DNA of 64,000 nt from Saussurea involucrata (Eukaryota > Streptophyta > Magnoliopsida > Asterales > Asteraceae): NCBI GenBank assembly GCA_033807775.1, contig CM066315.1, positions 9,614,501 through 9,678,500 of the forward strand, given 5' to 3'. The position numbers were made by a program, and so were the translations under genes. A model generated the notes under the pieces. That model did not search any database, was not told the origin of the DNA, and saw nothing but the letters and a program-made list of their open reading frames with translations. Of this stretch, positions 23,061 through 33,274 are shown one piece after another; position 1 is the stretch's first letter, and each line of letters opens with the position of its first letter.

Positions 23061-23462
23061 GAAAAGAATCTATGGAACGTGAAGATGAAGATTATGTTTG
23101 AAAATGGGTTTTAGATGATTAAAATTATCATTAATAATTACCAAAAATGAAAATTGGTTTTAAAAGATTAAGATTATCATTAATAACTACCAAAAATATC
23201 TTGTGCATGAAATTAGGAAAGTAAATAACCCATAAATAATTAAAATTCTGAAATTCCTAAACTACCCCTATCAAACCAGTAACCTATCTTGATTCCTATT
23301 GGTCCAAAAAAGTTAACATGGTTAACACCAATTAGACGGTTAACAAAAGAAGAAGACCATATATATATATATATATATATAATATTTTCTTTAATTTTTA
23401 AATTTTAAATTTAAATTTTAAGTTTAATTATTAATTTTTAAAAGAAAATGAAATAAAAATAT

Positions 23463-23633
23463 AAAAAGACAAAAATAACCTTGAGTTAATGGACCTATTT
23501 AATAGAAGTTAATCTGAGAGACCAACATTGAAAAAGAATGGCAACCACAATGACCAAAATTGTAATTAGTTTGAAAGAGGGACTACATTTGATAGTAGGT
23601 GTAAACCACAAGGACCAAAAGTGTAATTTACTC
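23463..23633 (-). repeat. Right terminal inverted repeat of element C
   Basis: Reverse complement of the left TIR, ending GTAATTTACTC, then the duplication TTTCATAAA. Confidence 0.88.
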
Positions 23634-23642
23634 TTTCATAAA

Positions 23643-23867
23643 TAATAAAATGTGTTAAATGATTTTAATAAAATATTTAAAGTTAATTATTCCTTATATT
23701 TTTTTAAAATATAAATTAATTAAGATATATAAGATTGATCAATTTTATTTTAATATGGTTGTTTAAAATAATACATTAATGTATTTTTTTATAAATTTTT
23801 TTTAACAAATCCAAAGTTTATAATATGTAAATAATTTGAAATTATTCTAATTAACGATTATATATAT
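23643..23867. other. AT-rich spacer between elements C and D
   Basis: Very AT-rich, no gene or repeat recognised. Confidence 0.5.
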
Positions 23868-24181
23868 AGAGGGAGGTTCAGGGGAAAACCTCAAATAAAT
23901 GGAAAACTAAAAAACACTTTATCAACCGTTAGATTAGATGATCTGATGAATGTGATTAGACGGGCGATTACAACAATATTAATTAAATTAAAAAACCTCA
24001 CCCCCTATTTTTTATTCGAAAAAAGACGAAAAATAAACAAAAATCGAACGAAATAACTTACACCAAATAAACGATCATATTTTTCTCGTTAATTTAACAT
24101 CCATATTGGTATACTTTTTCCTCCGTATTTTCGTGGGTTTCCGGTTTTCCAGTTATTTAGGGTTTTCCCTTGAACCTGACC
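23868..24181. mobile_element. (TA)n-flanked inverted-repeat MITE
   Basis: The left end GGAGGTTCAGGGGAAAACC and the reverse complement of the right end (GGTTTTCCCTTGAACCTGACC) pair. TA tracts lie on both sides (23859-23867, 24182-24197). No coding. Confidence 0.7.
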
Positions 24182-24439
24182 ATATATATATATATATGTG
24201 TGTGTGTATTTATTACTATCTTGTCCGTATTAATTAACCTATCATATTATTAGGGGTTTTTATAATCATATTATAACTGACTAATTTTTTTAAAATGTCC
24301 TTTTTGATCATTTTATATTTTTTATCTAACTTATCAGTTAGTTTTTGTCAAACGTGATTTGTTCATCAGTTAGTTTATCAACTAAAGGTGTGAGTTTAAC
24401 TACTGCATTCAAATAATATATACTTCAACAAAAATTAAA

Positions 24440-24652
24440 GAGTAAACTACAATTTTGGTCCCTGAGGTTTACCAAAAACCATGAAAGTGGGACCTAAACT
24501 TCAAAAAGTGCAAGAATAGTCCCTGGTGTCCTTATTTTGCTATGAAAGTAGTCCCAAGCTCTAACGTCGTCTAACAAATGGCCGTTTAAGGCCTCATGTG
24601 CATCACACGTGATGGGCAATTTGGTCATTTCCCCCTTTCCCTCTCATTTAAA
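24440..24652 (+). repeat. Left terminal inverted repeat of element D
   Basis: Near-perfect reverse complement of 36192-36405. It includes the phrase AACGGCCATTTGTTAGACG (in reverse) and CATCACACGTGATG, itself a palindrome. Confidence 0.93.
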
Positions 24653-24810
24653 CACCATTTCGTTGATCCATACTTGTTTCAAGAAACCCTCCATTTTGGT
24701 CCTTAACACATATCTACATTAACACACACTGAGCTTCAATCTGAGCTTCAAATCTGAGCAAAAATCTAAGCAAACCTGAGCTTCATCTTGTTAATGCAAC
24801 TTTACTTCCA

Positions 24811-25748
24811 TGTCTTCTCATACGTGGGTGATCAGAAAGGAGAAAGAGGATGACCTTTATCCCGAACTCGTTTATGGTATGTCTCTGTTTTTCATAAAAT
24901 CCTTCCTTTGAGTTGTAAACATGTTAATGATCGAGCTGTTTATTTAAGTCAAACATTTAAGTTGTAAACATGTTAATGATCGATTTTTTTCCTTCTACAG
25001 ATCACTATCCTACTCTAATAATAATGAGGATAAACCATGGAGGTGTTTTCACAAAGTTCCCTGGTAGAAGACACATCCATGGTAAGACTTCATTTGTGGA
25101 CTTAATTGACACTGATTTGTTATCAGTCCATGAGATTGATGCTATGATGTTAGAGTTAGGGTACCAAGCAGATGAGAAAATGTATTACCATTTCTTGACT
25201 CTAGGAAGTGACATGGATTTTGGGTTAGAAGCCTTAAGGAATGATAGTGATGTGCTGAAGCTTATGAAATTTGTTCCTAAGGTAAAATTTGTAGATGTAT
25301 TTATAGAGCATTGGAAAACACTAGTTGATACATACAACTCACCACCAGATGCTAGAAAAATGGAGATAGATGAACTTGATGAACCTGGAAATCAATATGG
25401 ATCAAAGAAAAAACTTGTTAAGAAGACATGCAAGAAAAAACTGTTTCTTGAGTGGATTGACAATAAAGGTGAGGCATCTAATATAGATAAAGAGAGAGTT
25501 GTGGATAAAAACAGAGGCTTTGACTTAAATAAACAGGTTGATATGGATAGGCCACTTGATGTGAGTGACATGTTGTATGAACAAGGGAATGATATGGATA
25601 TCCCATTTGACCTTAACTTATTGTTTAATGAACCTGAGGTGAATGGAATTGACAAGGGAAAGGGGGTTGATCCATTTGACGTATTTGATGAATTTGATCC
25701 ATATTTTGTCATGGATTGTTTGTCACAACCTGAGATGGCAAAGGGCAG
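24811..25748 (+). pseudogene. Element D MULE transposase, 5' part
   Basis: Exon 1 (24811-24876) starts MSSHTWVIRKEKEDDLYPEL. A GT-AG intron (24877-25000) leads to exon 2 with INHGGVFTKFPGRRHIHG, LSVHEIDAMMLELGY and an acidic region. This N-terminal arrangement (HGG.F, then SVHEID) is familiar from plant MULE transposases and precedes the DNA-binding domain. The start was chosen because it is the first ATG after the TIR and splices in frame. The exon is interrupted at 25749 by G1 and resumes at 33275; the TGACA/TGATA target duplication brackets the insertion, and the frame continues across it. Confidence 0.8.
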
Positions 25749-25753
25749 TGACA

Positions 25754-25995
25754 TAAGCAATCTAGCATGCGTACACTACACCTGGAAGCAATAGGTACAC
25801 TAAGTTCCTTACCTTCCCAGCTGGCGTCGGCTGACTGTACACACTGCGCCCACGATCACCGTTCCCAAACGGGTTTTCTCTTTTCATTTAAAACAAAGAT
25901 TTTGATAAAAGAATTTAAAGATCTCTTAGCCGCAACTTGAGACCAAACACACCGAGATGTGTTTGATTCACTCAAGCCGTGCTCTGATACCAAGT
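25754..25995 (-). repeat. Extra leader and primer-binding site outside the G1 3' LTR
   Basis: 242 bases almost identical to 31162-31403, the sequence just inside the 5' LTR. It includes the reversed primer-binding site GCTCTGATACCA at 25981-25992. A normal element ends at the LTR, so this is a structural anomaly. Confidence 0.93.
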
Positions 25996-27867
25996 TGTAA
26001 CGTCCCAAAAATTACAAGGAAATTTAAAATTTTTAAAACATACAATTCATTATAAAACAACCATGATTTAAATATTCACGTCTTAAATAAAATTAACGTC
26101 GTTACTTCAAACCATCAACAAAGTTTATGCAGCGGAAAATTTCATAACTAAATTCAAGGGTTCAAAAGTGAAAGTTTAATAATATTTGACACTCCGCGCT
26201 CCATGTGTGTACTGTCACGCCCGACTGCCGCCCGCACCTGAAATAACAACACATTGGGAAAGGGTAAGCTAAACGCTTAGTGAATTCAATCACGCACGTA
26301 GGTAGCAACCCCACGCATATCGCCCCTACTCGCAAGTAGGCAACATCACCATCATCACGAATATCAAACCACATAACGATTATTATATAAGCACGAACCT
26401 CGGTCCCACCGAGTACACAAAATACATTAATACAAGCTCAGTCCCACCGAGCCCTCGGTCCCACCGAGTAATTAATACAAGCTCAGTCCCACCGAGCCCT
26501 CGGTCCCACCGAGTAAAAATTGTTGTACTAGCTTAGTCCCACCAAGCCCTCGATCCCACCCCAAACCGACATTCCAAACGAAAGTTATGCGTAAAACAAA
26601 ACAGGGACATAAAGCTGGAAGTTTTTCGGACCAGGCTGTATAAACAGCCCCATACGGCCTAGCTACAGGCCTAAACGGACTTTCAGCAAAACACGAAAAA
26701 CTTTCCTGACTCGATTAGTGAACTTCGGCCACCGATTTCATTTCAATCCGAGCTACGAGTAAAAAGTTACGGCCACGACAAAACAGTGGCAGAAAATCGA
26801 CATTCACATAAAATGACAAATCACCAACTTACGACCACTTTTTCACCTAGCTAGAGGCTGAACCAGTTTTCCGCTAAAACACGGAAAACGTGGCCGACCC
26901 CGTACTGGAACCGTGGGTACCAATTTCGGCTCAATCGGAGCTACGAGCAGAAAGTTATGAACTACGCGAAACAGAGGCAGATTACACTAATTCACATGAA
27001 ATGATAAAACGGTTCGAGATTAGGATTAACGGCTTAAGGTTTAAGGTTACGGTCAGGGTGGTTTTAGGGTTACGCCACGGGCACCACCCACTGCCACCTC
27101 CGGCAGTGGGGCACGGCAGCGGCGGCGTTCCGGCGACACCCACACCCACACACACCCCTCGTCTCTCCGTACCACCCTCACCCTCTCGCTCCCCATCACG
27201 GCTGCCACAAGCGAATCCTACCAGCACCCACACATATACCCACCTGCACACAGCCACCGCCGTCCACCCACGGCCACCGTAGTGGCGGCGGGCGGCGGTG
27301 GTTGCCTCGCCGGAAAAACGAACAAGAAGAGAAACTAAACGGAACAAGGGAGAGACTTACCTTTCGACGATTGCTCCTCCTCCCTCGACTCCTCCGGCGA
27401 CTGGTGGCGATCTCCGGCGAATGGTGGTGCTGGTGGCGATCTCCGGCGATTGGGAAAACCCTCCGGCGACCCACTCCCTCTCTCTTTGCTCGGTTCTCTC
27501 TAAATCGCGATCTCTCTCTCTCTTACTATTCCGGCCAAACTAATCCAAGAGGAAAAGAAAAACAAACCACAAACCAATGGGGTTGTTTGTTGGCGTCGCT
27601 GAAACTGTCGAGAAGAGGAAGAGGGGGGGGGGGGTCGGTCCCCCTTCCTTGGCCGTTCAACACACCACAATTCCCTTTGGCCACCTTTGACCCCTAGACA
27701 CTAACACTTTGACACTTTTGGTCCCTAGGTTTCCATAACATTGTAAAAAAAGAGTAAGGTTTGCCATACCTAACATTCGAGGTCCCTTTGACAACTTCCG
27801 TTAAAGAGACTCGCTTTAAAAAAATACATTAAGGATTTTAAAAACCATATCGGGACACGGGCTTTAC
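25996..27867 (-). repeat. G1 left LTR (3' LTR)
   Basis: Starts TGTAACGTCCCAAAAATTAC and ends CGGGCTTTACA, followed by the reversed polypurine tract CTCTCCCCCGCTTG. The ORFs inside (26162-27697) recur in the right LTR at the same offsets and are not genes. Confidence 0.95.
26397..26565. repeat. Hairpin array CTCGGTCCCACCGAG in the G1 left LTR
   Basis: Five or more copies of CTCGGTCCCACCGAG or its variant CTCAGTCCCACCGAG. Each is a 6 bp stem with a CCC loop; they lie close together between TTAATACAAG spacers. Confidence 0.92.
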
Positions 27868-27949
27868 AACTCTCCCCCGCTTGAATTAGACTTCGTCCCC
27901 GAAGTCTACTCCTGCAAACAGCTCCGGATAGTTCTCTCGCATCTCCGCT

Positions 27950-28780
27950 TCAGGTTCCCAAGTCCACTCGGAACCCTTTCGGAGTCTCCATTGAACCTCC
28001 ACCAAACCAACAACCTTGTTCCGCGAGGTTCTTCTGCCGACTCTGTGCAGTAACCAAACGATCCCGAACCATCCGAATTGTCTCGGTCGTCTTCAGCACG
28101 ATGTCAGTACTCCCTAACACCCGATGCCCAACCTCGCCCCAACAAACGGGCGTCCTACATTTCCTACCGTACAACAACTCGTATGGCGGCATGCCAATAC
28201 TAGAGTGGTAGCTGTTGTTGTAGGAAAATTCCGCCAAGGGTAAGTACTGATCCCAACTACCTCCAAAATCAGTGACACAAGCTCGAAGCATATCCTCGAG
28301 GGTCTGAATGGTTCGCTCGTTCTATCCGTCCGTCTGTGGATGAAAGGCCGTGCTAAAGTGTAACCGTGTACCCATCTCCGACTGGAACTTCTCCCAAAAC
28401 CGAGAGGTAAAACGAGTATCCCTATCGGAGACAATTGAAACTGGCACCCCGTGCCTGGCCACGATCTCACGCAAAAACACCTCCGCGAGCTTCTCCGCCG
28501 AGAAGCTCTCCCTGATGGCCAAGAAGTGTGCACTCTTGGTCAGACGGTCAACGATCACCCAAATGGCATCGTTCCCACAGGGAGTCCTCGGGAGTTTCGT
28601 TATGAAGTCCATGGTAATCTCTTCCCATTTCCAAACCGAGACCTCCAACGGTTGCAATTTCCTATGTGGTCGTTGATGTTCCGCCTTGACCTTCCGACAG
28701 GTCATACATACCTCCACACATCTAGCAACATCCCGCTTCATGCCGGGCCACCAGTAACCTCCACACAATTCTCTGTACAT
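27950..28780 (-). pseudogene. G1 integrase
   Basis: The zinc-binding part (ending CMTCRKVKAEHQRP) and the catalytic core are clear: TMDFITKLPR, VIVDRLTKSAHF, VSDRDTRFTSRFW, then FHPQTDG, YNNSYHSSIGMPPYELLYG and a C-terminal part. Asp residues of the DDE triad are visible in DFITKL and SDRDTRF, and the Glu would follow FHPQTDG. A TAG stop immediately after FHPQTDG (about 28322-28324) and a frameshift or deletion in the C-terminal part break it. Upstream it is fused, out of frame, to a short RT remnant. In intact elements it inserts the cDNA into the genome. Confidence 0.88.
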
Positions 28781-28926
28781 CTTTGTAGCTCCTGGGTGAA
28801 TCGAGAACTTGGACTTATGAACTCCTCTTCGAGAAGTTCCTGCAACTGGTCGAAAAGATCGTCAATCCTTGGCAAAGGATAACGATCCTTTACCGTAAGC
28901 TTATTCAGCCTCCTTCGCTTCCCCAA
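28781..28926 (-). pseudogene. G1 reverse transcriptase remnant
   Basis: Only NKLTVKDRYPLPRIDDLFDQ of the RT survives. It is joined on one side to the protease end and on the other to the RNase H-integrase linker (HKSKFSIHPG in another frame). The active-site FIDD region, visible in G2 at about 60050, is deleted together with RNase H. Two separate deletions are needed to explain the joins. Confidence 0.85.
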
Positions 28927-29385
28927 CTCGCGTGTCCATCACATAAGCCAAGTATCCCTGCCCACCATGCTGGAGGTACCTCCGAGCTCTCACAGCCGAA
29001 CATATGGCCGTAGTCTGCCTAGACGAATCTCCCTGAACTAACATTTCTCCCCCGCTTGGGGTTCGAACTCGCACTTGTTTGTGACGACAAACAATCTCCG
29101 CGTCAAACTTACCCATCCAGTCCATGCCCACAATCACACACAGTTCCCACATAGCAATCGGGACCAGGTCAATGGGAAACCGCACTCCTGAGATCTCTAG
29201 GGTACACCCGCGAAACACGTCCGTGACCGTCAAGGTCCTAACATCAGCCACCTCGATAACAAGAGGATGACTCAATCGTCCTACAACTCGGCCTAAACCC
29301 TCGCTAAAAGTGCGAGACACAAAAGAGTGAGTAGCCCCGCTATCAAACATCACAACCGCAAGCACCGAGTTAACTAGGAACGTTC
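28901..29385 (-). pseudogene. G1 aspartic protease
   Basis: The frame from TFLVNSVLAVVMFDSGATHS carries the retropepsin active site DSGATHSF, then VIVGMDWMGKFDAEIVC, typical of Tekay/Del elements. It continues to 28901, where a deletion joins it out of frame to the RT remnant. The protease would cleave the Gag-Pol polyprotein in the particle. Its frame connects to gag only if 29386-29462 is removed. Confidence 0.88.
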
Positions 29386-29462
29386 CTAACGTATAACTGA
29401 ACCACAAATAAATACATGACATGGAACGGAAAGACAAGAAGAAAGAAGCAAAAGGGATATAC
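29386..29462 (-). other. Intron-like insertion between gag and protease in G1
   Basis: 77 bases beginning GTATATCCC and ending ACGTTAG on the coding strand, T-rich in between. The upstream codons VVTG break at ACAG|GT and the downstream ones at AG|GAACG. Removing the insertion makes VVTG-TFLVN continuous. The equivalent site in G2 (about 61030-61045) has exactly that continuous sequence without any insertion. Its length is not a multiple of three, so unspliced RNA would end gag after 25 extra codons. Confidence 0.8.
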
Positions 29463-29826
29463 CTGTAACCACTTTAGGCGTCGCTTGCGCCTCATCCACC
29501 GTCAACTGATGAACTCTACCTTGAGCCGCTCCCGCCCCCGGCTGACCAGCTCGACCATCAGTGATGCGTAATGGGGCATTCCCAGGCGCCCTCTGTGCTC
29601 CACCCCCAATAGCTACCCCTGCTCTAGGACAGTTGGCCCTTACATGGCCCGTCTGATTACAGTTGAAGCAAACCACTAACGGAACCTTACAATCCCGGCT
29701 GAGGTGACCGGGTTGGCCACACTTAAAACACCCCTCAACTCTCCTAACTCCGGTATCTCGGGGCTTAAACCCGCCACTCCCAGAACCCGCGCGCGAATCT
29801 GTAAACCTCGAACGCTTCGGTGCTGC
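29463..29826 (-). pseudogene. G1 gag nucleocapsid part with two zinc knuckles
   Basis: In frame after the TAG at 29827-29829 come CFKCGQPGHLSRDC and CFNCNQTGHVRANC, both C-x2-C-x4-H-x4-C zinc knuckles that bind RNA. A Gly/Ala-rich linker and VVTG follow at the intron-like junction. It is separated from the capsid part by a single stop codon. Confidence 0.88.
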
Positions 29827-30606
29827 CTAGATGGGCGTCACTGGTTGTGCCGCCTTCCGCTTCTTAGCTTGGGTCTCCAGCTCGAGCTCCCTCCTTCGAG
29901 CGGCGTCCATCATGGCGGATAACGAAGTGTACTGTGCCGTGCTAACAAATTCTCGGATCTCCGTGCGTAGCATATCTTTATACCTTGACATCTTCATCTC
30001 TTCCGAGGCGGCATACTGAGGACAGAATAATGCCATCTCGGTAAATTTCCTGTTCATCTCTTTTACCGTCTCTGTTGTTTGGGTGAGTTCTAGGAATTCC
30101 TTAGCGATTCTCTCCATCTCTACCGGCGGTACATACTCTGCACGGAAACGAGTGACAAACTCGTTCCAGGTCAAGTTAGTGCGTTCGGCAGCCGTCAATG
30201 CTGAGGCGCACCAATCCTTCGCGCCGTCACGAAGTAGATTTACTGCAAAACGGACCTTTAGGTTGTCCGGGCAGCCACTGGTCAAAAATGCGAACTCCAT
30301 GTCAGATACCCATCGCATACTGGTAATCGGATCCAGATCTCCCTTAAACTCTGGCGGGGAACAGGCGGAGAGATCCCGGTATTGGAACTCTCGGTTACGG
30401 GGATGACCCTCCGCAGGCAGTGGAATAGCTGCAATACGCTCCTCCAGTAGGATCACCACCTCCTCTCGAATAGCAGTGATGATCTCGGGGATCGCCTCCC
30501 CGATCGCGTGGGAAACCTCAGTAGCAATCAGTTCCCTAATACGCTCCTCAGTAATCCCCGACCCGGCTCGCGGCGTCGCCGCGTTGTTCCTTCTTGTATT
30601 GACCAT
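29827..30606 (-). CDS. G1 gag capsid part
   Basis: 259 codons from ATG 30606 (MVNTRRNNAATPRAGSG). It contains the plant retrotransposon gag domain: FKGDLDPITSMRWVSDMEF, NLLRDGAKDWC, WNEFVTRFRAEYVP and FLELTQ, ending near a basic KKRKAAQP stretch. The start fits the end of the leader and the basic N-terminus of Tekay-type gag. A TAG stop ends it just before the zinc knuckles. Gag would form the cytoplasmic particle; this copy could still give a knuckle-less protein. Confidence 0.88.
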   Translation of the reverse strand: MVNTRRNNAATPRAGSGITEERIRELIATEVSHAIGEAIPEIITAIREEVVILLEERIAAIPLPAEGHPRNREFQYRDLSACSPPEFKGDLDPITSMRWVSDMEFAFLTSGCPDNLKVRFAVNLLRDGAKDWCASALTAAERTNLTWNEFVTRFRAEYVPPVEMERIAKEFLELTQTTETVKEMNRKFTEMALFCPQYAASEEMKMSRYKDMLRTEIREFVSTAQYTSLSAMMDAARRRELELETQAKKRKAAQPVTPI

Positions 30607-31403
30607 TCTAGAAAGAGAAAATTCAGAGATCTATAAGCATATATAACTCACCCTACCACGCTCATACTCCACTCCTTGGCTCCCTCGTGACTCTCCCCGA
30701 CTCAAGCATGGATCCTGTGCTTCAGATAGTAGGAGCTCTACTACTACCCTTCACACCTATCCTTACTCGTTTCGAGTCCTGTCCCGAGACATTCAAGTAG
30801 TCGATTACCACAAATAAACACATATAGCCAATCCAGCCCGTACAAACACTTTTCCTAACTCTCTAGAAAGGTCATATCACCCACTATCCCTTGCCAACAC
30901 GGAAACCCCACTAACCCTGACGAGTCGCCTCATGAATGCACGGTCGCATACAGTGTAAAACCAAATAGACGTTCGAATAAGAGACTCTATCCTAGAACGG
31001 TTGGACTCAAACAAGAGCTGCGCAATAGAATTAAATCTAATATTCTAAGGCTATTCAGTTCCTACTGCATACAACCTAGAGTGCATTCGCTTAACAACCT
31101 ATCAAAGCTAGCATGAGTTCCTATAAGCGATAAACCAGCATACGGTACCATACAGTTCACATAAGCAATCTAGCATGCGTACACTACACCTGGAAGCAAT
31201 AGGTACACTAAGTTCCTTACCTTCCTAGCTGGCGTCGGCTGACTGTACACACTGCGCCCACGATCACCGTTCCCAAACGGGTTTTCTCTTTTCATTTAAA
31301 ACAAAGATTTTGATAAAAGAATTTAAAGATCTCTTAGCCGCAACTTGAGACCAAACACACCGAGATGTGTTTGATTCACTCAAGCCGTGCTCTGATACCA
31401 AGT
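30607..31403 (-). other. G1 leader (5' UTR) and primer-binding site
   Basis: About 800 bases with no gene. The reversed primer-binding site GCTCTGATACCA lies at 31389-31400, three bases from the LTR. The last 242 bases are duplicated outside the other LTR (25754-25995). Confidence 0.88.
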
Positions 31404-33274
31404 TGTAACGTCCCAAAAATTACAAGGAAATTTAAAATTTTTAAAACATACAATTCATTATAAAACAACCATGATTTAAATATTCACGTCTTAAATAAAA
31501 TTAACGTCGTTACTTCAAACCATCAACAAAGTTTATGCAGCGGAAAATTTCATAACTAAATTCAAGGGTTCAAAAGTGAAAGTTTAATAATATTTGACAC
31601 TCCGCGCTCCATGTGTGTACTGTCACGCCCGACTGCCGCCCGCACCTGAAATAACAACACATTGGGAAAGGGTAAGCTAAACGCTTAGTGAATTCAATCA
31701 CGCACGTAGGTAGCAACCCCACGCATATCGCCCCTACTCGCAAGTAGGCAACATCACCATCATCACGAATATCAAACCACATAACGATTATTATATAAGC
31801 ACGAACCTCGGTCCCACCGAGTACACAAAATACATTAATACAAGCTCAGTCCCACCGAGCCATCGGTCCCACCGAGTAATTAATACAAGCTCAGTCCCAC
31901 CGAGCCCTCGGTCCCACCGAGTAAAAATTGTTGTACTAGCTTAGTCCCACCAAGCCCTCGGTCCCACCCCAAACCGACATTCCAAACGAAAGTTATGCGT
32001 AAAACAAAACAGGGACAGAAAGCTGGAAGGTTTTCGGACCAGGCTGTATAAACAGCCCCATACGGCCTAGCTACAGGCCTAAACGGACTTTCGGCAAAAC
32101 ATGAAAAACTTTCCTGACTCGATTAGTGAACTTCGGCCACCGATTTCATTTCAATCCGAGCTACGAGTAAAAAGTTACGGCCACGACAAAACAGTGGCAG
32201 AAAATCGACATTCACATAAAATGACAAATCACCAACTTACGACCACTTTTTCACCTAGCTAGAGGCTGAACCAGTTTTCCGCTAAAACACGGAAAACGTG
32301 GCCGACCCCGTACTGGAACCGTGGGTACCAATTTCGGCTCAATCGGAGCTACGAGCAGAAAGTTATGAACTACGCGAAACAGAGGCAGATTACACTAATT
32401 CACATGAAATGATAAAACGGTTCGAGATTAGGATTAACGGCTTAAGGTTTAAGGTTACGGTCAGGGTGGTTTTAGGGTTACGCCACGGGCACCACCCACT
32501 GCCACCTCCGGCAGTGGGGCACGACAGCGGCGGCGTTCCGGCGACACCCACACCCACACACACCCCTCGTCTCTCCGTACCACCCTCACCCTCTCGCTCC
32601 CCATCACGGCTGCCACAAGCGAATCCTACCAGCACCCACACATATACCCACCTGCACACAGCCACCGCCGTCCACCCACGGCCACCGTAGTGGCGGCGGG
32701 CGGCGGTGGTTGCCTCGCCGGAAAAACGAACAAGAAGAGAAACTAAACGGAACAAGGGAGAGACTTACCTTTCGACGATTGCTCCTCCTCCCTCGACTCC
32801 TCCGGCGACTGGTGGCGATCTCCGGCGAATGGTGGTGCTGGTGGCGATCTCCGGCGATTGGGAAAACCCTCCGGCGACCCACTCCCTCTCTCTTTGCTCG
32901 GTTCTCTCTAAATCGCGATCTCTCTCTCTCTTACTATTCCGGCCAAACTAATCCAAGAGGAAAAGAAAAACAAACCACAAACCAATGGGGTTGTTTGTTG
33001 GCGTCGCTGAAACTGTCGAGAAGAGGAAGAGGGGGGGGGTCGGTCCCCCTTCCTTGGCCGTTCAACACACCACAATTCCCTTTGGCCACCTTTGACCCCT
33101 AGACACTAACACTTTGACACTTTTGGTCCCTAGGTTTCCATAACATTGTAAAAAAAGAGTAAGGTTTGCCATACCTAACATTCGAGGTCCCTTTGACAAC
33201 TTCCGTTAAAGAGACTCGCTTTAAAAAAAATACATTAAGGATTTTAAAAACCATACCGGGACACGGGCTTTACA
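31404..33274 (-). repeat. G1 right LTR (5' LTR)
   Basis: Near-identical to 25996-27867 (differences include the length of a G run near 33030 and about ten substitutions). The hairpin array recurs at 31805-31973. Confidence 0.95.

Larger units (their letters stand above)
21690..23359. mobile_element. (TA)n-flanked inverted-repeat element nested in C
   Basis: Outer arms share CTTCTTTTGTTAACCGTCTA (left) and its reverse complement near 23330-23350, continuing through 'GTTAACCATGTTAAC'. It is bordered by TA tracts at 21657-21672 and 23360-23381. At 1.67 kb it is much larger than the other TA-flanked elements here and carries a possible captured gene and a palindrome array. Confidence 0.75.
20508..23633. 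mobile_element. Mutator-like element C
   Basis: The ends are inverted repeats starting GAGTAAATTACA, with a perfect 9 bp duplication TTTCATAAA at 20499-20507 and 23634-23642. It has no transposase. It begins only 40 bases beyond the target duplication of element A, and its TIRs belong to the same broad sequence style (TTTTGGTCCCTGTGG). The interior holds GC-richer, leader-like sequence (20820-21130), which might be a captured gene fragment, and a nested (TA)n-flanked element. Confidence 0.92.
25754..33274 (-). mobile_element. Ty3/gypsy retrotransposon G1 (Tekay/Del-like), young but defective
   Basis: The two LTRs of 1.87 kb (25996-27867 and 31404-33274) differ at about a dozen sites by eye. 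Coding runs on the minus strand: 5' LTR on the right, primer-binding site, leader, gag, protease, a short RT remnant, integrase, polypurine tract, 3' LTR on the left. RT and RNase H are deleted, so it cannot move by itself. Oddly, the left LTR is followed outward by another primer-binding site and about 230 bp of leader (25754-25995) before host sequence. The flanks are TGACA (25749-25753) and TGATA (33275-33279), a 5 bp duplication with one change. Confidence 0.9.

Noticed and set aside
24970..25794. A complete 274-residue protein
   Set aside because: The last part of the frame reads into the G1 leader; the true exon is cut at 25749 and continues after 33275.
26162..27697. Several overlapping frames of 70-131 codons
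   Set aside because: They lie inside the G1 LTR and recur at the same offset (5,408 bases later) in the other LTR. No protein family is visible, and both strands are open because the sequence is CCG/GGT-rich.
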